A DNA stretch of 64,000 nt from Terasakiella pusilla DSM 6293 (GTDB lineage Bacteria > Pseudomonadota > Alphaproteobacteria > Rhodospirillales > Terasakiellaceae): contig NZ_JHYO01000020.1 in the NCBI RefSeq assembly GCF_000688235.1, positions 1 through 64,000 of the forward strand, written 5' to 3'. Positions within the stretch are counted from its first letter, which is position 1; each line of letters starts with the position of its first letter. Below the pieces are notes generated by a model. It saw only the letters and a list, made by a program, of their open reading frames with translations, made no database searches and was not told the DNA's origin. The position numbers were made by a program, and so were the translations under genes. Of the stretch, positions 43,077 to 51,762 are shown one piece after another.

Positions 43077-44422
43077 GACAGCACCTCCGTCAGTCCTGCC
43101 ATCAAGGCATCGATATCTTCATCCGTTGTGGTTTCAGTGACCGCAACCAGCAACAGGTTGTCCAGTTCCGGACGATCCTGATAGAGACGACGCACAGGCA
43201 CACCACCCAAGACGCCACGTTCTGCCAATTGGTCAATGACCTCGGTTGCTGATTTGGACAAACGCACGGTAAATTCGTTGAAGAATGTCTCATTCAACAC
43301 CTCCACACCGTCCAAGGTATCCAGCTTGTCTGCCACTTGGCACGCACGGGCATGGTTCAGAGCCGACAGCTTCGTCAAGCCTTCTTCGCCCAGCAAGGTC
43401 ATGTGAATGTTAAACGCCAACGCGCACAGACCGGAGTTTGTACAAATGTTGGACGTCGCTTTTTCACGACGGATATGCTGTTCGCGCGTGGACAGGGTCA
43501 ACACCCAGCCGCGACGACCGTCTGCATCCACGGTTTCCCCGCAGACACGACCTGGCATTTGACGCAGGTATTTTTGACGAACGGCAAACAGACCCACAGT
43601 CGGGCCGCCAAAGTTCAGGGCATTACCGACAGACTGGCCTTCACCAACCACGATATCCGCGCCCATTTCGCCCGGTGTTTTCAACGCACCAAGGGACAAG
43701 ACTTCAGTGAAGACAACAACCAGCAAAGCTTTTTTCGCGTGGCATGCTTCCGCCAGCTTGGTGTAATCGTTCAGGTGACCAAAGAAGCTTGGCGTCTGAA
43801 CCACAACGCAAGATGTCGCGTCATCGATCAAGTCGATCAGGTCTTCCACATTGTCCACATCCGGCTCGGCACTCACGACTTCAAAGTCATTGAAGTGTGC
43901 GTGCGTGCGTGTCACGTCGCGGTAATGCGGGTGCAGGCCACCGGACAGGATGGCTTTGTTGCGTTTGGTCACGCGGTTTGCCATCAAGACAGCTTCCGCA
44001 CAGCCTGTTGCCCCATCGTACATGGAGGCATTCGCCACATCCATGCCGGTCAGCATGGCAACCTGTGTCTGGAATTCAAACAGGTACTGCAACGTACCTT
44101 GGGACACTTCCGGCTGATACGGTGTGTAAGAGGTTAAAAACTCCCCACGCTGGATCATATAATCCACAGTCGCCGGGACATGGTGGTGGTACAGGCCAGC
44201 GCCCAAGAAGGACGGCGCGCTGTTGCAGCCTGTGTTCTTTTTCGCCATGGCTGAGATCGCACGTTCGACTTCCAATTCCCCGCGAACGGTGGGAAGTGTT
44301 TGAACGTGGCTATCCAGCAAAACATCGGCAGGGACATCGCAATAAAGATCGTCAATGCTTGAAACACCAATGGTTTCAAGCATTTCCTTGCGATCCCCGT
44401 CAGAAAGCGGGAGATAACGCAT
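43073..44422 (-). CDS. gcvPA: Glycine dehydrogenase (decarboxylating) subunit 1
   Basis: A 449-residue N-terminal-half subunit of the split glycine decarboxylase. The N-terminus [19 protein letters not shown] and the FLGAGLYHHHVPATVDYM, TSYTPYQPEVSQGTLQYLFE and NASMYDGATGCAEA motifs are typical. It overlaps gcvH by one base (TAATG) and gcvPB by four, so the whole operon is translationally coupled. Confidence 0.97.
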   Translation of the reverse strand: MRYLPLSDGDRKEMLETIGVSSIDDLYCDVPADVLLDSHVQTLPTVRGELEVERAISAMAKKNTGCNSAPSFLGAGLYHHHVPATVDYMIQRGEFLTSYTPYQPEVSQGTLQYLFEFQTQVAMLTGMDVANASMYDGATGCAEAVLMANRVTKRNKAILSGGLHPHYRDVTRTHAHFNDFEVVSAEPDVDNVEDLIDLIDDATSCVVVQTPSFFGHLNDYTKLAEACHAKKALLVVVFTEVLSLGALKTPGEMGADIVVGEGQSVGNALNFGGPTVGLFAVRQKYLRQMPGRVCGETVDADGRRGWVLTLSTREQHIRREKATSNICTNSGLCALAFNIHMTLLGEEGLTKLSALNHARACQVADKLDTLDGVEVLNETFFNEFTVRLSKSATEVIDQLAERGVLGGVPVRRLYQDRPELDNLLLVAVTETTTDEDIDALMAGLTEVLS

Positions 44423-44796
44423 TAATCAAGCCCCTCACAGAAAGCTTTGTAGCCTGCTTCATCCAGCAACTTGTCCAGTTCAGACGCATCACCGATGGTC
44501 ATTTTAAAGAACCAACCGTCGCCTTCTGGGGAAGAGTTCACCAATTCCGGCTGATCTTCCAGCGCGTCGTTGCCTTCGATGATTTCACCAGTGATCGGCG
44601 CGTAGACGTCAGAAGCTGTTTTGACAGATTCCACAACCGCAACATCATCGCCTTGAGACACTTCCGTGCCCGCAGCCGGTGTTTCAACAAACACAATGTC
44701 ACCCAGGGCGTTTTGAGCGTAATCGGTGATACCAACAGTCGCTGTGTCACCTTCGACGAGTACCCATTCATGATCTTCAGTATATTTAACAGTCAT
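44422..44796 (-). CDS. gcvH: Glycine cleavage system protein H
   Basis: A 124-residue lipoyl carrier protein. K59 in [14 protein letters not shown] is the lipoylation site, and [12 protein letters not shown] is the standard start. The frame can be extended upstream but the ATG at 44796 matches the family. It shuttles the aminomethyl group between the P and T proteins. It lies between gcvT and gcvPA. Confidence 0.97.
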   Translation of the reverse strand: MTVKYTEDHEWVLVEGDTATVGITDYAQNALGDIVFVETPAAGTEVSQGDDVAVVESVKTASDVYAPITGEIIEGNDALEDQPELVNSSPEGDGWFFKMTIGDASELDKLLDEAGYKAFCEGLD

Positions 44797-44800
44797 AGTT

Positions 44801-45901
44801 TTAGCCCTTATAGTAACGTTGTGGAACAAACGGTAATTTTACGATTTCTGCCGGCATAGATTTGCCGCGGACAATCAGATTGATTTCTGTGCCGACTTTA
44901 GAAAAATCGGTTTTGACATAGCCCATAGCAACGGGTCCGCCGAAGCTGGGACCAAAACCACCAGAGGTGATTTCCCCAATGATGTTGCCGTCTGTGTCTG
45001 CAATTTCAGTATGGGCACGCGCTGGTGCCCGACCCAATGGCTTGATGCCGACGCGTTTGCGTTCCACACCGTCTGCCAGATGCTTCATCACCACGTCATG
45101 ACCGGGGAAGCCGCCTTCTTCGCGACGACGCTTGCCGACCGCCCAGTTCAGGCCGCCTTCAATCGGGGATGTGGTGGTATCAATGTCTGATCCATAAAGA
45201 CAGAGACCAACTTCCAGACGCAAGCTATCGCGTGCGCCCAGACCAATGGCTTCGACTTCGTTTTCCGCCAACAGTTTACGCGCCAGTTCTTCGCAACGAT
45301 CTGCAGGTACGGAAATTTCGTAGCCATCTTCGCCCGTGTAGCCGGAACGTGAGACCAGACACGGGATACCCGCAATGTCATATTCGCCCATGTTCATAAA
45401 GATCAATTGATCCACACCCGGGGCAAAGCGGTTCAGCACTTCTGCCGCTTTCGGACCTTGAAGGGCCAACAACGCGCGGTCTTCAAGCAATTCCAATGTG
45501 TGGTTCGGCAAGGAAGCGGCGATATAAGCGAAGTCAGCGTCCTTACAGGCTGCGTTCACGACGATATACAGGTGATCGCCCCGGTTTGTGACCATAAAGT
45601 CGTCACGGATACCGCCTTCATCGTTCATCAACAAGGAATAACGGATACCGTCAACCGGCAGGCCTTTAATATCGCTGGGGGTCAGGCTTTCGATGGCCGC
45701 TTGCACATCCTCGCCCTTTAACAGGGCTTGGCCCATGTGGGAAACGTCGAACAGACCGCACGCCTCGCGGGTGTGCAAATGTTCTTTCATGATGCCGAGT
45801 TTATATTGCACAGGCATATCATACCCGGCAAACGGCACCATTTTGCCACCGAGCTCCTGATGAAGCGCGTGCAGCGGTGTGGTCTTTAATGTATCGCTCA
45901 A
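44801..45901 (-). CDS. gcvT: Glycine cleavage system aminomethyltransferase GcvT
   Basis: A 366-residue T-protein that transfers the methylene group from GcvH to tetrahydrofolate. The start is placed at a TTG at 45901 (protein [33 protein letters not shown]), with AAAGGA upstream; the open frame further upstream runs through the riboswitch and is not coding. [23 protein letters not shown] and the C-terminal FVPQRYY are family blocks. First gene of gcvT-gcvH-gcvPA-gcvPB, controlled by the upstream glycine riboswitch. Confidence 0.95.
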   Translation of the reverse strand: MSDTLKTTPLHALHQELGGKMVPFAGYDMPVQYKLGIMKEHLHTREACGLFDVSHMGQALLKGEDVQAAIESLTPSDIKGLPVDGIRYSLLMNDEGGIRDDFMVTNRGDHLYIVVNAACKDADFAYIAASLPNHTLELLEDRALLALQGPKAAEVLNRFAPGVDQLIFMNMGEYDIAGIPCLVSRSGYTGEDGYEISVPADRCEELARKLLAENEVEAIGLGARDSLRLEVGLCLYGSDIDTTTSPIEGGLNWAVGKRRREEGGFPGHDVVMKHLADGVERKRVGIKPLGRAPARAHTEIADTDGNIIGEITSGGFGPSFGGPVAMGYVKTDFSKVGTEINLIVRGKSMPAEIVKLPFVPQRYYKG

Positions 45902-45938
45902 AAGAGGTTCCTTTCGTACAGATCGAGACCAAAACACA

Positions 45939-45956
45939 TCGACCCTTACAGGTCGA
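45939..45956 (-). promoter_or_regulatory. Expression-platform hairpin of the gcvT leader
   Basis: TCGACC / GGTCGA with a 6-base loop, lying between the second riboswitch aptamer and the gcvT start codon, followed on the minus strand by TGTGTTTTGG. It is likely the part of the leader that changes with glycine binding, but whether it acts on termination or on translation is not clear. Confidence 0.45.
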
Positions 45957-45962
45957 CAACTT

Positions 45963-46147
45963 GGCCCCTCTCTGTCATGGAACCTGAAAGATTCCCCCGG
46001 CCTATGCAAGGGTTTCCTCGTCGGTGGAGGCGTTGCGAAACACCTCTCTTTCCAGAGTCTCATCACCCAGCGGTCCTATATGCCTGAGAGTTTCGCAGGG
46101 GCGCATGCTCCTTCGGCGGATGCCTCATATGTTGGCACCTCTCTCCC
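45963..46147 (-). ncRNA. Tandem glycine riboswitch upstream of gcvT
   Basis: Read on the minus strand, aptamer 1 begins with GGGAGAGAGGTGCC (46147-46134), continues with GCCGAAGGAGCA and CTCTCAGGCATATAGGACCG, and is followed by a short linker. Aptamer 2 begins GGAAAGAGAGGTG (46053-46041), with CACCGACGAGGAAAC and CTTTCAGGTTCCATGACAGA. These are the conserved cores of the gcvT glycine riboswitch in its cooperative two-aptamer form. Glycine binding should switch on the glycine cleavage operon. Confidence 0.96.
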
Positions 46148-46172
46148 GCATGGGGTCATATGATGTGAAATC

Positions 46173-46201
46173 ATAGTATAGACGCAATTTAATCCGGTCA
46201 A
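46173..46201 (-). promoter_or_regulatory. Promoter of the glycine cleavage operon
   Basis: On the minus strand TTGACC (46201-46196), 17 bases, then TACTAT (46178-46173), with TATACT overlapping. The predicted start near 46166 lies about 20 bases before the first riboswitch aptamer. Confidence 0.6.
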
Positions 46202-46326
46202 TCACCAATGAAGACTCATTCTAACGAACATCTTAAAAGCGATGCGCTCCCCTTGGTTTCCCGCCAAAAAATCAGCAAATTATTGACACAGTTTCAAAAA
46301 TTACCAAATCAACTTCTTCTTAATTA

Positions 46327-46390
46327 AGGAGGATGTGATATAGTGTCGCCTTCATCGTTTTTGGGGCAAGCGACACAATGGAAAGTTTAG
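46327..46390 (+). promoter_or_regulatory. Leader with strong ribosome site, mini-ORF and hairpin before yeeE
   Basis: AAGGAGG (46327-46333) sits 45 bases before the yeeE ATG, too far to serve it. It is placed 9 bases before a GTG at 46343 that opens a 15-codon frame (MSPSSFLGQATQWKV) ending at 46390, inside yeeE in another phase. GTGTCGC (46343-46349) can pair with GCGACAC (46370-46376), ending one base before the yeeE ATG. This looks like a leader-peptide or hairpin-gated start. Confidence 0.4.
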
Positions 46391-47436
46391 TGGATGCCGT
46401 GGGTGGACCCACTGCAACCGCGATTGGCGGTATCGTTATCGGCATCATATTCGGGTATTTCGCACAGCGCAGTCGCTTTTGCCTGCGCGCCGCAGCCATT
46501 GAATTTTCCCGCGGGCAACTGGGGGAAAAACTCGCCATCTGGTTTATTGTATTTTCCACCGCCGTCATCGGCACCCAAGGCTTGATCCTGCTGGATGAAA
46601 TGTCGGTTAACGAAGCGCGCCAACTGGCCTTGCCCGGCTCCCTGTCCGGTGCACTGGTTGGCGGCTTGCTGTTTGGCAGCGGCATGATTTTGGCGCGGGG
46701 GTGTTCGTCGCGCATGCTGGTTTTATCGGCCAATGGCAATTTGCGATCTTTGCTCACGGGTCTTGTCTTTGCCGTTGTGGCCCAATCCTCCTTACGCGGC
46801 CTCTTGTCGCCCGTACGTAGTGACATTGCCGGATGGTGGCTGCTTAGCCCCGCGGACCTGCCGATTCTCCATCTCACCGGATGGGGGCCACTGGGTGGGA
46901 TTTTAATCGGCTGCATCACGCTGGCAGGGGCGCTGTGGATTGCACGCCAACACACCATTGCCCATAAAGTCTGGCTGGGTGCTGCCGTTGTGGGGGCGAC
47001 TGTGCCGCTTGCATGGTACTTCACCTTTACGGTCGCAGGCTTATCGTTTGATCCCATCCAGACGGAAGCCCTGAGTTTCAGTGGGCCGTCGGCTGATACG
47101 CTCATGTTGGTGCTGAGCCAGCCTGTCCCCGAAATGGATTTCGACGTGGGCCTGATCCCCGGTGTATTTCTCGGCTCTTTCCTCGCCGCCTATTTCGCAC
47201 GGGAATTAAAGCTCGAAGGTTTTTCCGGCGGTCATTCCATGAAACGCTATATTGTCGGCGCCGCCTTTATGGGATTTGGCGGCATGTTGGCGGGTGGCTG
47301 CGCCGTTGGCGCTGGGGTGACGGGCGGATCGATCTTTACCATCACCGCCTGGACGACCCTGTTTATGATGTGGGTCGGCGCAGGCCTGACCGACCTTGTC
47401 GTCGATCGTAAACAGTGGGTGTTACAGTCGCTTTAA
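46378..47436 (+). CDS. YeeE/YedE family sulfur transporter
   Basis: A 352-residue membrane protein with about ten helices of the YeeE/YedE (sulf_transp) family, whose member TsuA imports thiosulfate. Conserved cysteines appear in ARGCSSRMLVL and in GGMLAGGCAVGAGVTGGS, the paired motifs that pass the sulfur compound through the channel; RSRFCLRAAAIEF near residue 37 holds a further Cys. It is solitary and its substrate (thiosulfate or another sulfur species) is inferred. The 3' end overlaps the convergent HD-GYP gene by 4 bases. Confidence 0.87.
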   Translation: MESLVDAVGGPTATAIGGIVIGIIFGYFAQRSRFCLRAAAIEFSRGQLGEKLAIWFIVFSTAVIGTQGLILLDEMSVNEARQLALPGSLSGALVGGLLFGSGMILARGCSSRMLVLSANGNLRSLLTGLVFAVVAQSSLRGLLSPVRSDIAGWWLLSPADLPILHLTGWGPLGGILIGCITLAGALWIARQHTIAHKVWLGAAVVGATVPLAWYFTFTVAGLSFDPIQTEALSFSGPSADTLMLVLSQPVPEMDFDVGLIPGVFLGSFLAAYFARELKLEGFSGGHSMKRYIVGAAFMGFGGMLAGGCAVGAGVTGGSIFTITAWTTLFMMWVGAGLTDLVVDRKQWVLQSL

Positions 47437-49370
47437 CCCAGATAAGGCGTGATATCGACCTCATCCAATTGTTCCGGCAGCAAGAAGCGTTCCGCATAAA
47501 CCTTATAGACCCCAGAGGTCAAGAACAGGTCAAACAGTTCCCCATCAATATGCTGGTCTTTCTTGAAGAAGCTCAGAATTTTGACCGCCTCGCTTAAGGT
47601 CTTCACCGGCTTGTAAGGTCGATCAGATGCGGTCAGGGCTTCGAAGATATCAGCAATCGCCATAATTCTAGAGGGGATCGACAGATCCTCTGCATCCAGT
47701 TTGCGCGGATAGCCCGTCCCGATCATGGTTTCATGGTGCGTGCCTGCATATTCCGGTACCCGCTTGAGATGATCGGGCAGGGGCAGTTGTTCCAGCATCA
47801 GGATGCTTTGGATGATATGCTCATTGATCTTGAAGCGCTCTTCCTCCGTCAAAGTACCGCGTTTGATACTGAGGTTATAAAGTTCCCCCTGATCATAGAG
47901 ATTGTCGGGCACATCCAGTTTAAAGCCGCGTTCGGCATAAACCTCATGGACCGTATCCGCCCGCGGGAAGACATGAAACGGCTTGTCCGCCAGCAAATAT
48001 TCCAGACAGTCACCATCCGGTTCTGACACAAAGCGCTTTTCCTCCGCCTGTGACAAACCCAGCTTGATGTCAAAATGACGCTTCCATTGGATCGTTGCAA
48101 TTTTCTGCAGACGGGCCAACGCCTCGTCAGACATAAATTCCCCGCCCACGTTACATTCTGCCACAAAGGCAAAATCATCAAACAACTGCTGTCGTTTCTC
48201 CTCGAACGCGGCCTGTGCCTGATCTTGAGCCATCCCGTTTGCCACCGCTTCTAGCATATCGATCCGCGCATCGCGCAACAGCACTTCAAAACGGGTGCGC
48301 ACCTCGTGGATACGGTTATAGATGGTTTCCAGTTTAGTGGCTTTATCCACTACATATTCCGGCGTCACCACCTTGCCGCAATCATGCAACCACGCACCGA
48401 TCTCATACTCGCGCCATTCTTCATCGGTTTCAAACGCAAAGTCGGCAAACGATCCGGTATCTGCCTCACAAGCTTCTTTCGCCAGCATGATCGCCAGTTC
48501 CGGCACCCGTTCACAATGCCCGCCCGTATAGGGGCTCTTGGCGTCAATCGCACCGGCAATCAACTGGATCAGGGCATCCATCAGATTTTCCTGCCCTTCA
48601 AGCAATTGAAGATTATATAGGGCTGTCGAGGCCTGCGCCGCCAAAGCTTCCACAAAGGGTTCAAGGTCTTTGTCAAAGGCGACAAACCCGTCCCCATATT
48701 TGTCTTGCGCGTTAATAATCTGCAAAACCCCGATGACCCGTCCGCCACGCGGTTTTAGGGGAACCGTCAACATCGAGCCGGTGCGATAGCCCGTCGATTC
48801 GTCAAACGCTTTCGGACCGGAAAAGTCGAACTCATCCGAGCTGTAAACATCCGCAATATTCACCGTCTCTTCCTGAATTGCAGCATAACATGCCACATGT
48901 TTCAGGTTCGGTCTGCCATCTTCATGATAAAGAACAAGCTCAGCCAAGCTCGTCTCATTGCCGCTGGTGCCACCACTGGCGATACCCAGACTGTCGTTCA
49001 TGACGATTTTAAATTCCAGATTTCTATTGTCATTCACCGTGTAAAGAGAACAGCCGTCCGCGTTGGTCAACTCCTTCGCACCACGCATCAATCCTTCCAT
49101 CAAACGGTCGGTATTTTTCTCAGATGACAGCGAGATCCCCAGATCAACCAGTTTTGACAGCTTATCCTGCTCAAACTGCAATTCTTCCGTCTTTTGTGAC
49201 AAGCTTTCACTCATATGGCTGAAAGACTGAATAAGCTCATCAAATTCAACAATATGGGTCGCCCCGATACGGGCCGCGTCAAATTCCAGATGTTCGACTT
49301 TCTGCGCCGCTTTCGTCAAGCGGGTCACTTTGCGCGACAGACTCGTAGAAAATAGAATGGAAATCGGCAA
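47433..49370 (-). CDS. HAMP-GAF-HD-GYP part of a broken c-di-GMP phosphodiesterase gene
   Basis: A 645-codon frame encoding the rear half of a membrane c-di-GMP phosphodiesterase. It starts mid-helix (LAIYLPISILFSTSLSRKV), runs through HAMP and a GAF domain (residues about 75-260), then an HD-GYP domain with LHDCGK (HD) and HHETMIGTGYP (GYP). The usual Asp of the DGxGYP motif is Ile here. About 150 residues are inserted between VTPEYVVDKATKL and LSIKRGTLTEEERF, where canonical HD-GYPs have none. The TTG at 49370 has no ribosome site; the natural start is in the upstream frame (49279-50361), so the gene is broken. Confidence 0.85.
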   Translation of the reverse strand: MPISILFSTSLSRKVTRLTKAAQKVEHLEFDAARIGATHIVEFDELIQSFSHMSESLSQKTEELQFEQDKLSKLVDLGISLSSEKNTDRLMEGLMRGAKELTNADGCSLYTVNDNRNLEFKIVMNDSLGIASGGTSGNETSLAELVLYHEDGRPNLKHVACYAAIQEETVNIADVYSSDEFDFSGPKAFDESTGYRTGSMLTVPLKPRGGRVIGVLQIINAQDKYGDGFVAFDKDLEPFVEALAAQASTALYNLQLLEGQENLMDALIQLIAGAIDAKSPYTGGHCERVPELAIMLAKEACEADTGSFADFAFETDEEWREYEIGAWLHDCGKVVTPEYVVDKATKLETIYNRIHEVRTRFEVLLRDARIDMLEAVANGMAQDQAQAAFEEKRQQLFDDFAFVAECNVGGEFMSDEALARLQKIATIQWKRHFDIKLGLSQAEEKRFVSEPDGDCLEYLLADKPFHVFPRADTVHEVYAERGFKLDVPDNLYDQGELYNLSIKRGTLTEEERFKINEHIIQSILMLEQLPLPDHLKRVPEYAGTHHETMIGTGYPRKLDAEDLSIPSRIMAIADIFEALTASDRPYKPVKTLSEAVKILSFFKKDQHIDGELFDLFLTSGVYKVYAERFLLPEQLDEVDITPYLG

Positions 49371-50361
49371 ATAAATCGCTAAAGTCCTGTACAGGCGCCA
49401 AGATCCCTAAATAAAGTTCCGTCCCGGGAAACGGGATCATATCCTTTTCCGCAAAATAGGCTGTGCCTTCGTGCGCGACTTCCTGAAGAACCTGATTGTC
49501 CAAGCGCCCCCAAACGGCATCCATAACCTGTAGCTGCGCGTTTTTCATATCGCCTAAGGACTTCATCATCATGTCTGAGGCAATCGCGGGGGACGAAGCC
49601 AATACGTTATGCTGTGCATCGGTCAACACCAGTACACCATTCTCAGACACCTCAATCGCCGCCAGTTCAGACGCCAAGCCACTAAGCGTCAAATCGACCC
49701 CAAACACCCCGTCCGTGCCATATAATTTTCCAGAGGCGGTAATCCCCGGCTGCTTGAGGGAGTTAAACCAATAAGGTTGCGATAACACCACATCTCCGGC
49801 CTCCAAGGCTGCGCTATACCAAGGACGTTGCGTCGGGTTATAGTCGGGCATTGGGTCAGACGTCGTGCTGATAATCTGTCGTTGTTTGTTCAAAAACCCC
49901 CAACGTTGGACCCGTTCCCCATCGTTGACGATTGCGCGCACAATCCACGCCGTGCCCGCTGGCGCAGCATGCCGCTTGAGGATTTCTTCATCCCCGCGCA
50001 CCGCGATCACCTGATAAAAATCATCATTGGCAAAGCCATAATAGGTGGAATAAAGCGATGGATTTTGAGAGAGCAGTTCAAGCAACAAAGGCAGTTGCGA
50101 GGCCTCTATAAAACGCTGCGGCATCTGATCAACATCATTTTGCTGAGCCGCAACCGAGGCGGTGGAAAAGGCCATTTTCAACAGGCCCTGAACTTTTGTC
50201 ACCGCATGATCTGTTTTCGATTTAAATGATTGGGTCGCAATATCACTTGAAAACTGCGAACTCGCCATCAAAAACAGCATTGAAATAGAACCGCAGACCA
50301 AGACCACCATTACAACCAGCAAGGTTATAATACTGACTTTAAATCTTACCCGCATACCCAT
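49279..50361 (-). CDS. Cache sensor part of the broken HD-GYP gene
   Basis: A 360-codon frame starting at the ATG at 50361, with a membrane helix (VSIITLLVVMVVLVCGSISMLFLMA) and a double-Cache periplasmic sensor domain (YYGFANDDFYQV, PTQRPWYSAA, GVFGVDLTLSGLASELA, ending YLGILAPVQDF). From about 49390 the frame reads the HAMP region in the wrong phase (ADFHSIFYESVAQ) and stops at 49279. The helix that should follow PVQDF is mostly missing, so a deletion of non-multiple-of-three length, not only a slip, is likely. Together with 47433-49370 it forms one former gene. Confidence 0.82.
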   Translation of the reverse strand: MGMRVRFKVSIITLLVVMVVLVCGSISMLFLMASSQFSSDIATQSFKSKTDHAVTKVQGLLKMAFSTASVAAQQNDVDQMPQRFIEASQLPLLLELLSQNPSLYSTYYGFANDDFYQVIAVRGDEEILKRHAAPAGTAWIVRAIVNDGERVQRWGFLNKQRQIISTTSDPMPDYNPTQRPWYSAALEAGDVVLSQPYWFNSLKQPGITASGKLYGTDGVFGVDLTLSGLASELAAIEVSENGVLVLTDAQHNVLASSPAIASDMMMKSLGDMKNAQLQVMDAVWGRLDNQVLQEVAHEGTAYFAEKDMIPFPGTELYLGILAPVQDFSDLFADFHSIFYESVAQSDPLDESGAESRTSGI

Positions 50362-50448
50362 AGCAAACACGCCCCCTACATAACTGTAGAGAGCGTGCCG
50401 CACATTGCAGAAACTGTAAAGTTTTTATTTAACTACACGTTTCATTAT

Positions 50449-51642
50449 TCAAGCCCCAAACACGACTTTAGATGCCTGTGCCAAATCTTCTTTCAAGTCT
50501 TCGGCGTCTTCCAGACCCACAGACAGACGCAGCAACCCGTCAGAAATCCCCAAACGAGCTTTCTCTGCCGCATCCACCTTGGAATGGGTGGTGGTTGCCG
50601 GATGGGTAATCAGGGACTTGCTATCGCCCAGATTATTACAAATACGGATCAGTTGAAGCGCATTTTCAAACGCGAACGCCTGTTCCTTGCCGCCCTCAAT
50701 TTCAAAGGACAGCATCGGACCGCCGCAGCCCATCTGGGCCATCGCCAATTTGTGCTGCGGATGGCTGTGCAGACCCGGATAGTTGACTGTGCGCACGCCC
50801 TTGAGTTTTTCCAGAAACTTAGCCACCAGCGTTGCGTTTTCACAATGTTTGCGAACGCGCATATCCAGTGTTTCCAGCCCCTTAAGCTGCGTCCATGCGT
50901 TAAACGGGCTCATCGCCGGACCGGTGTTGCGGAAATACGGCATCATTTCGTCTTTAAACAACGCATCGTCATTAAACAAAACCGCCCCACCAAGCGTACG
51001 GCCTTGCCCATCGATATATTTTGTCGTGGAATAGACAACGATATCCGCGCCAAATTCCATCGGGCGCTGCAAAATCGCCGTTGCAAAAACGTTATCCACG
51101 ATCACACGTGCGCCGACCTTATGCGCCAGATCGCACACCGCTTTCAAATCAACAATCTCCAGCGTCGGGTTGCTGGGTGTTTCCAGCAACACACAACGGG
51201 TCGGCTTGCTAAGCGCAGCTTCCCATTGGTTGAGGTCGTGACCATCCACCAATTCGGTTTCAATGCCGAACTTAGGCAGGATATTGTTAATGATATGTAA
51301 ACAAGACCCGAACAGGGCACGGGACGCGACAACGCGGTCACCGGCCTGCAACTGGGCCATCAACGCCATATTGATCGCCGCCATACCGGTTGCGGTCGCA
51401 AGGCAGTATTTTGCCCCCTCGATCATCGCCATTCGTTCCTCGAACATTCCAACCGTCGGGTTGGCAAAACGGGAATACTGATAGCGTTTGATCTCTTCTT
51501 TAAAAGTCGCTTCCTGTTCTTCGGCTGTTTCATAAACATAGCCGGACGTCAGGAAAAGACCTTCGCAGGTTTCATCAAAAGCAGAACGACGTGTACCGCC
51601 CTGCACCAACTGGGTGCTTGTGCGCCAAGTCTTGTTGCTCAT
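50449..51642 (-). CDS. metZ: O-succinylhomoserine sulfhydrylase
   Basis: A 397-residue Cys/Met-metabolism PLP enzyme that makes homocysteine directly from O-succinylhomoserine and sulfide. The PLP lysine is in YSTTKYIDGQGRTLGGAV, and TSGYVYETAEEQEATF, YSRFANPTVGMFEERMA and SPFNAWTQLKGLETL are typical of MetZ. The start is the ATG at 51642, 9 bases after AAAGG; the ATG at 51651 touches the ribosome site. No metX or metA is adjacent and no SAM riboswitch was seen in the leader. Confidence 0.95.
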   Translation of the reverse strand: MSNKTWRTSTQLVQGGTRRSAFDETCEGLFLTSGYVYETAEEQEATFKEEIKRYQYSRFANPTVGMFEERMAMIEGAKYCLATATGMAAINMALMAQLQAGDRVVASRALFGSCLHIINNILPKFGIETELVDGHDLNQWEAALSKPTRCVLLETPSNPTLEIVDLKAVCDLAHKVGARVIVDNVFATAILQRPMEFGADIVVYSTTKYIDGQGRTLGGAVLFNDDALFKDEMMPYFRNTGPAMSPFNAWTQLKGLETLDMRVRKHCENATLVAKFLEKLKGVRTVNYPGLHSHPQHKLAMAQMGCGGPMLSFEIEGGKEQAFAFENALQLIRICNNLGDSKSLITHPATTTHSKVDAAEKARLGISDGLLRLSVGLEDAEDLKEDLAQASKVVFGA

Positions 51643-51762
51643 GACTTTCATCCTTTACGTTGCGTCAATTAAGGGGAAAGCTTTTTACACCGTTGACGAA
51701 CGCGGCACAAGAGGCCACATTCCCTAGACGACGTTTCTTAAATTATCCCACAAGGCCCCCGT

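Noticed and set aside
43337-44137. Open frame of 266 codons opposite gcvPA
   Set aside because: Mirror frame of a recognised gene, no signal, no domain.
51643-51762. SAM-II type riboswitch in the metZ leader
   Set aside because: Searched because alphaproteobacterial met genes often carry one; the conserved pseudoknot sequences are not present and the leader is too short.
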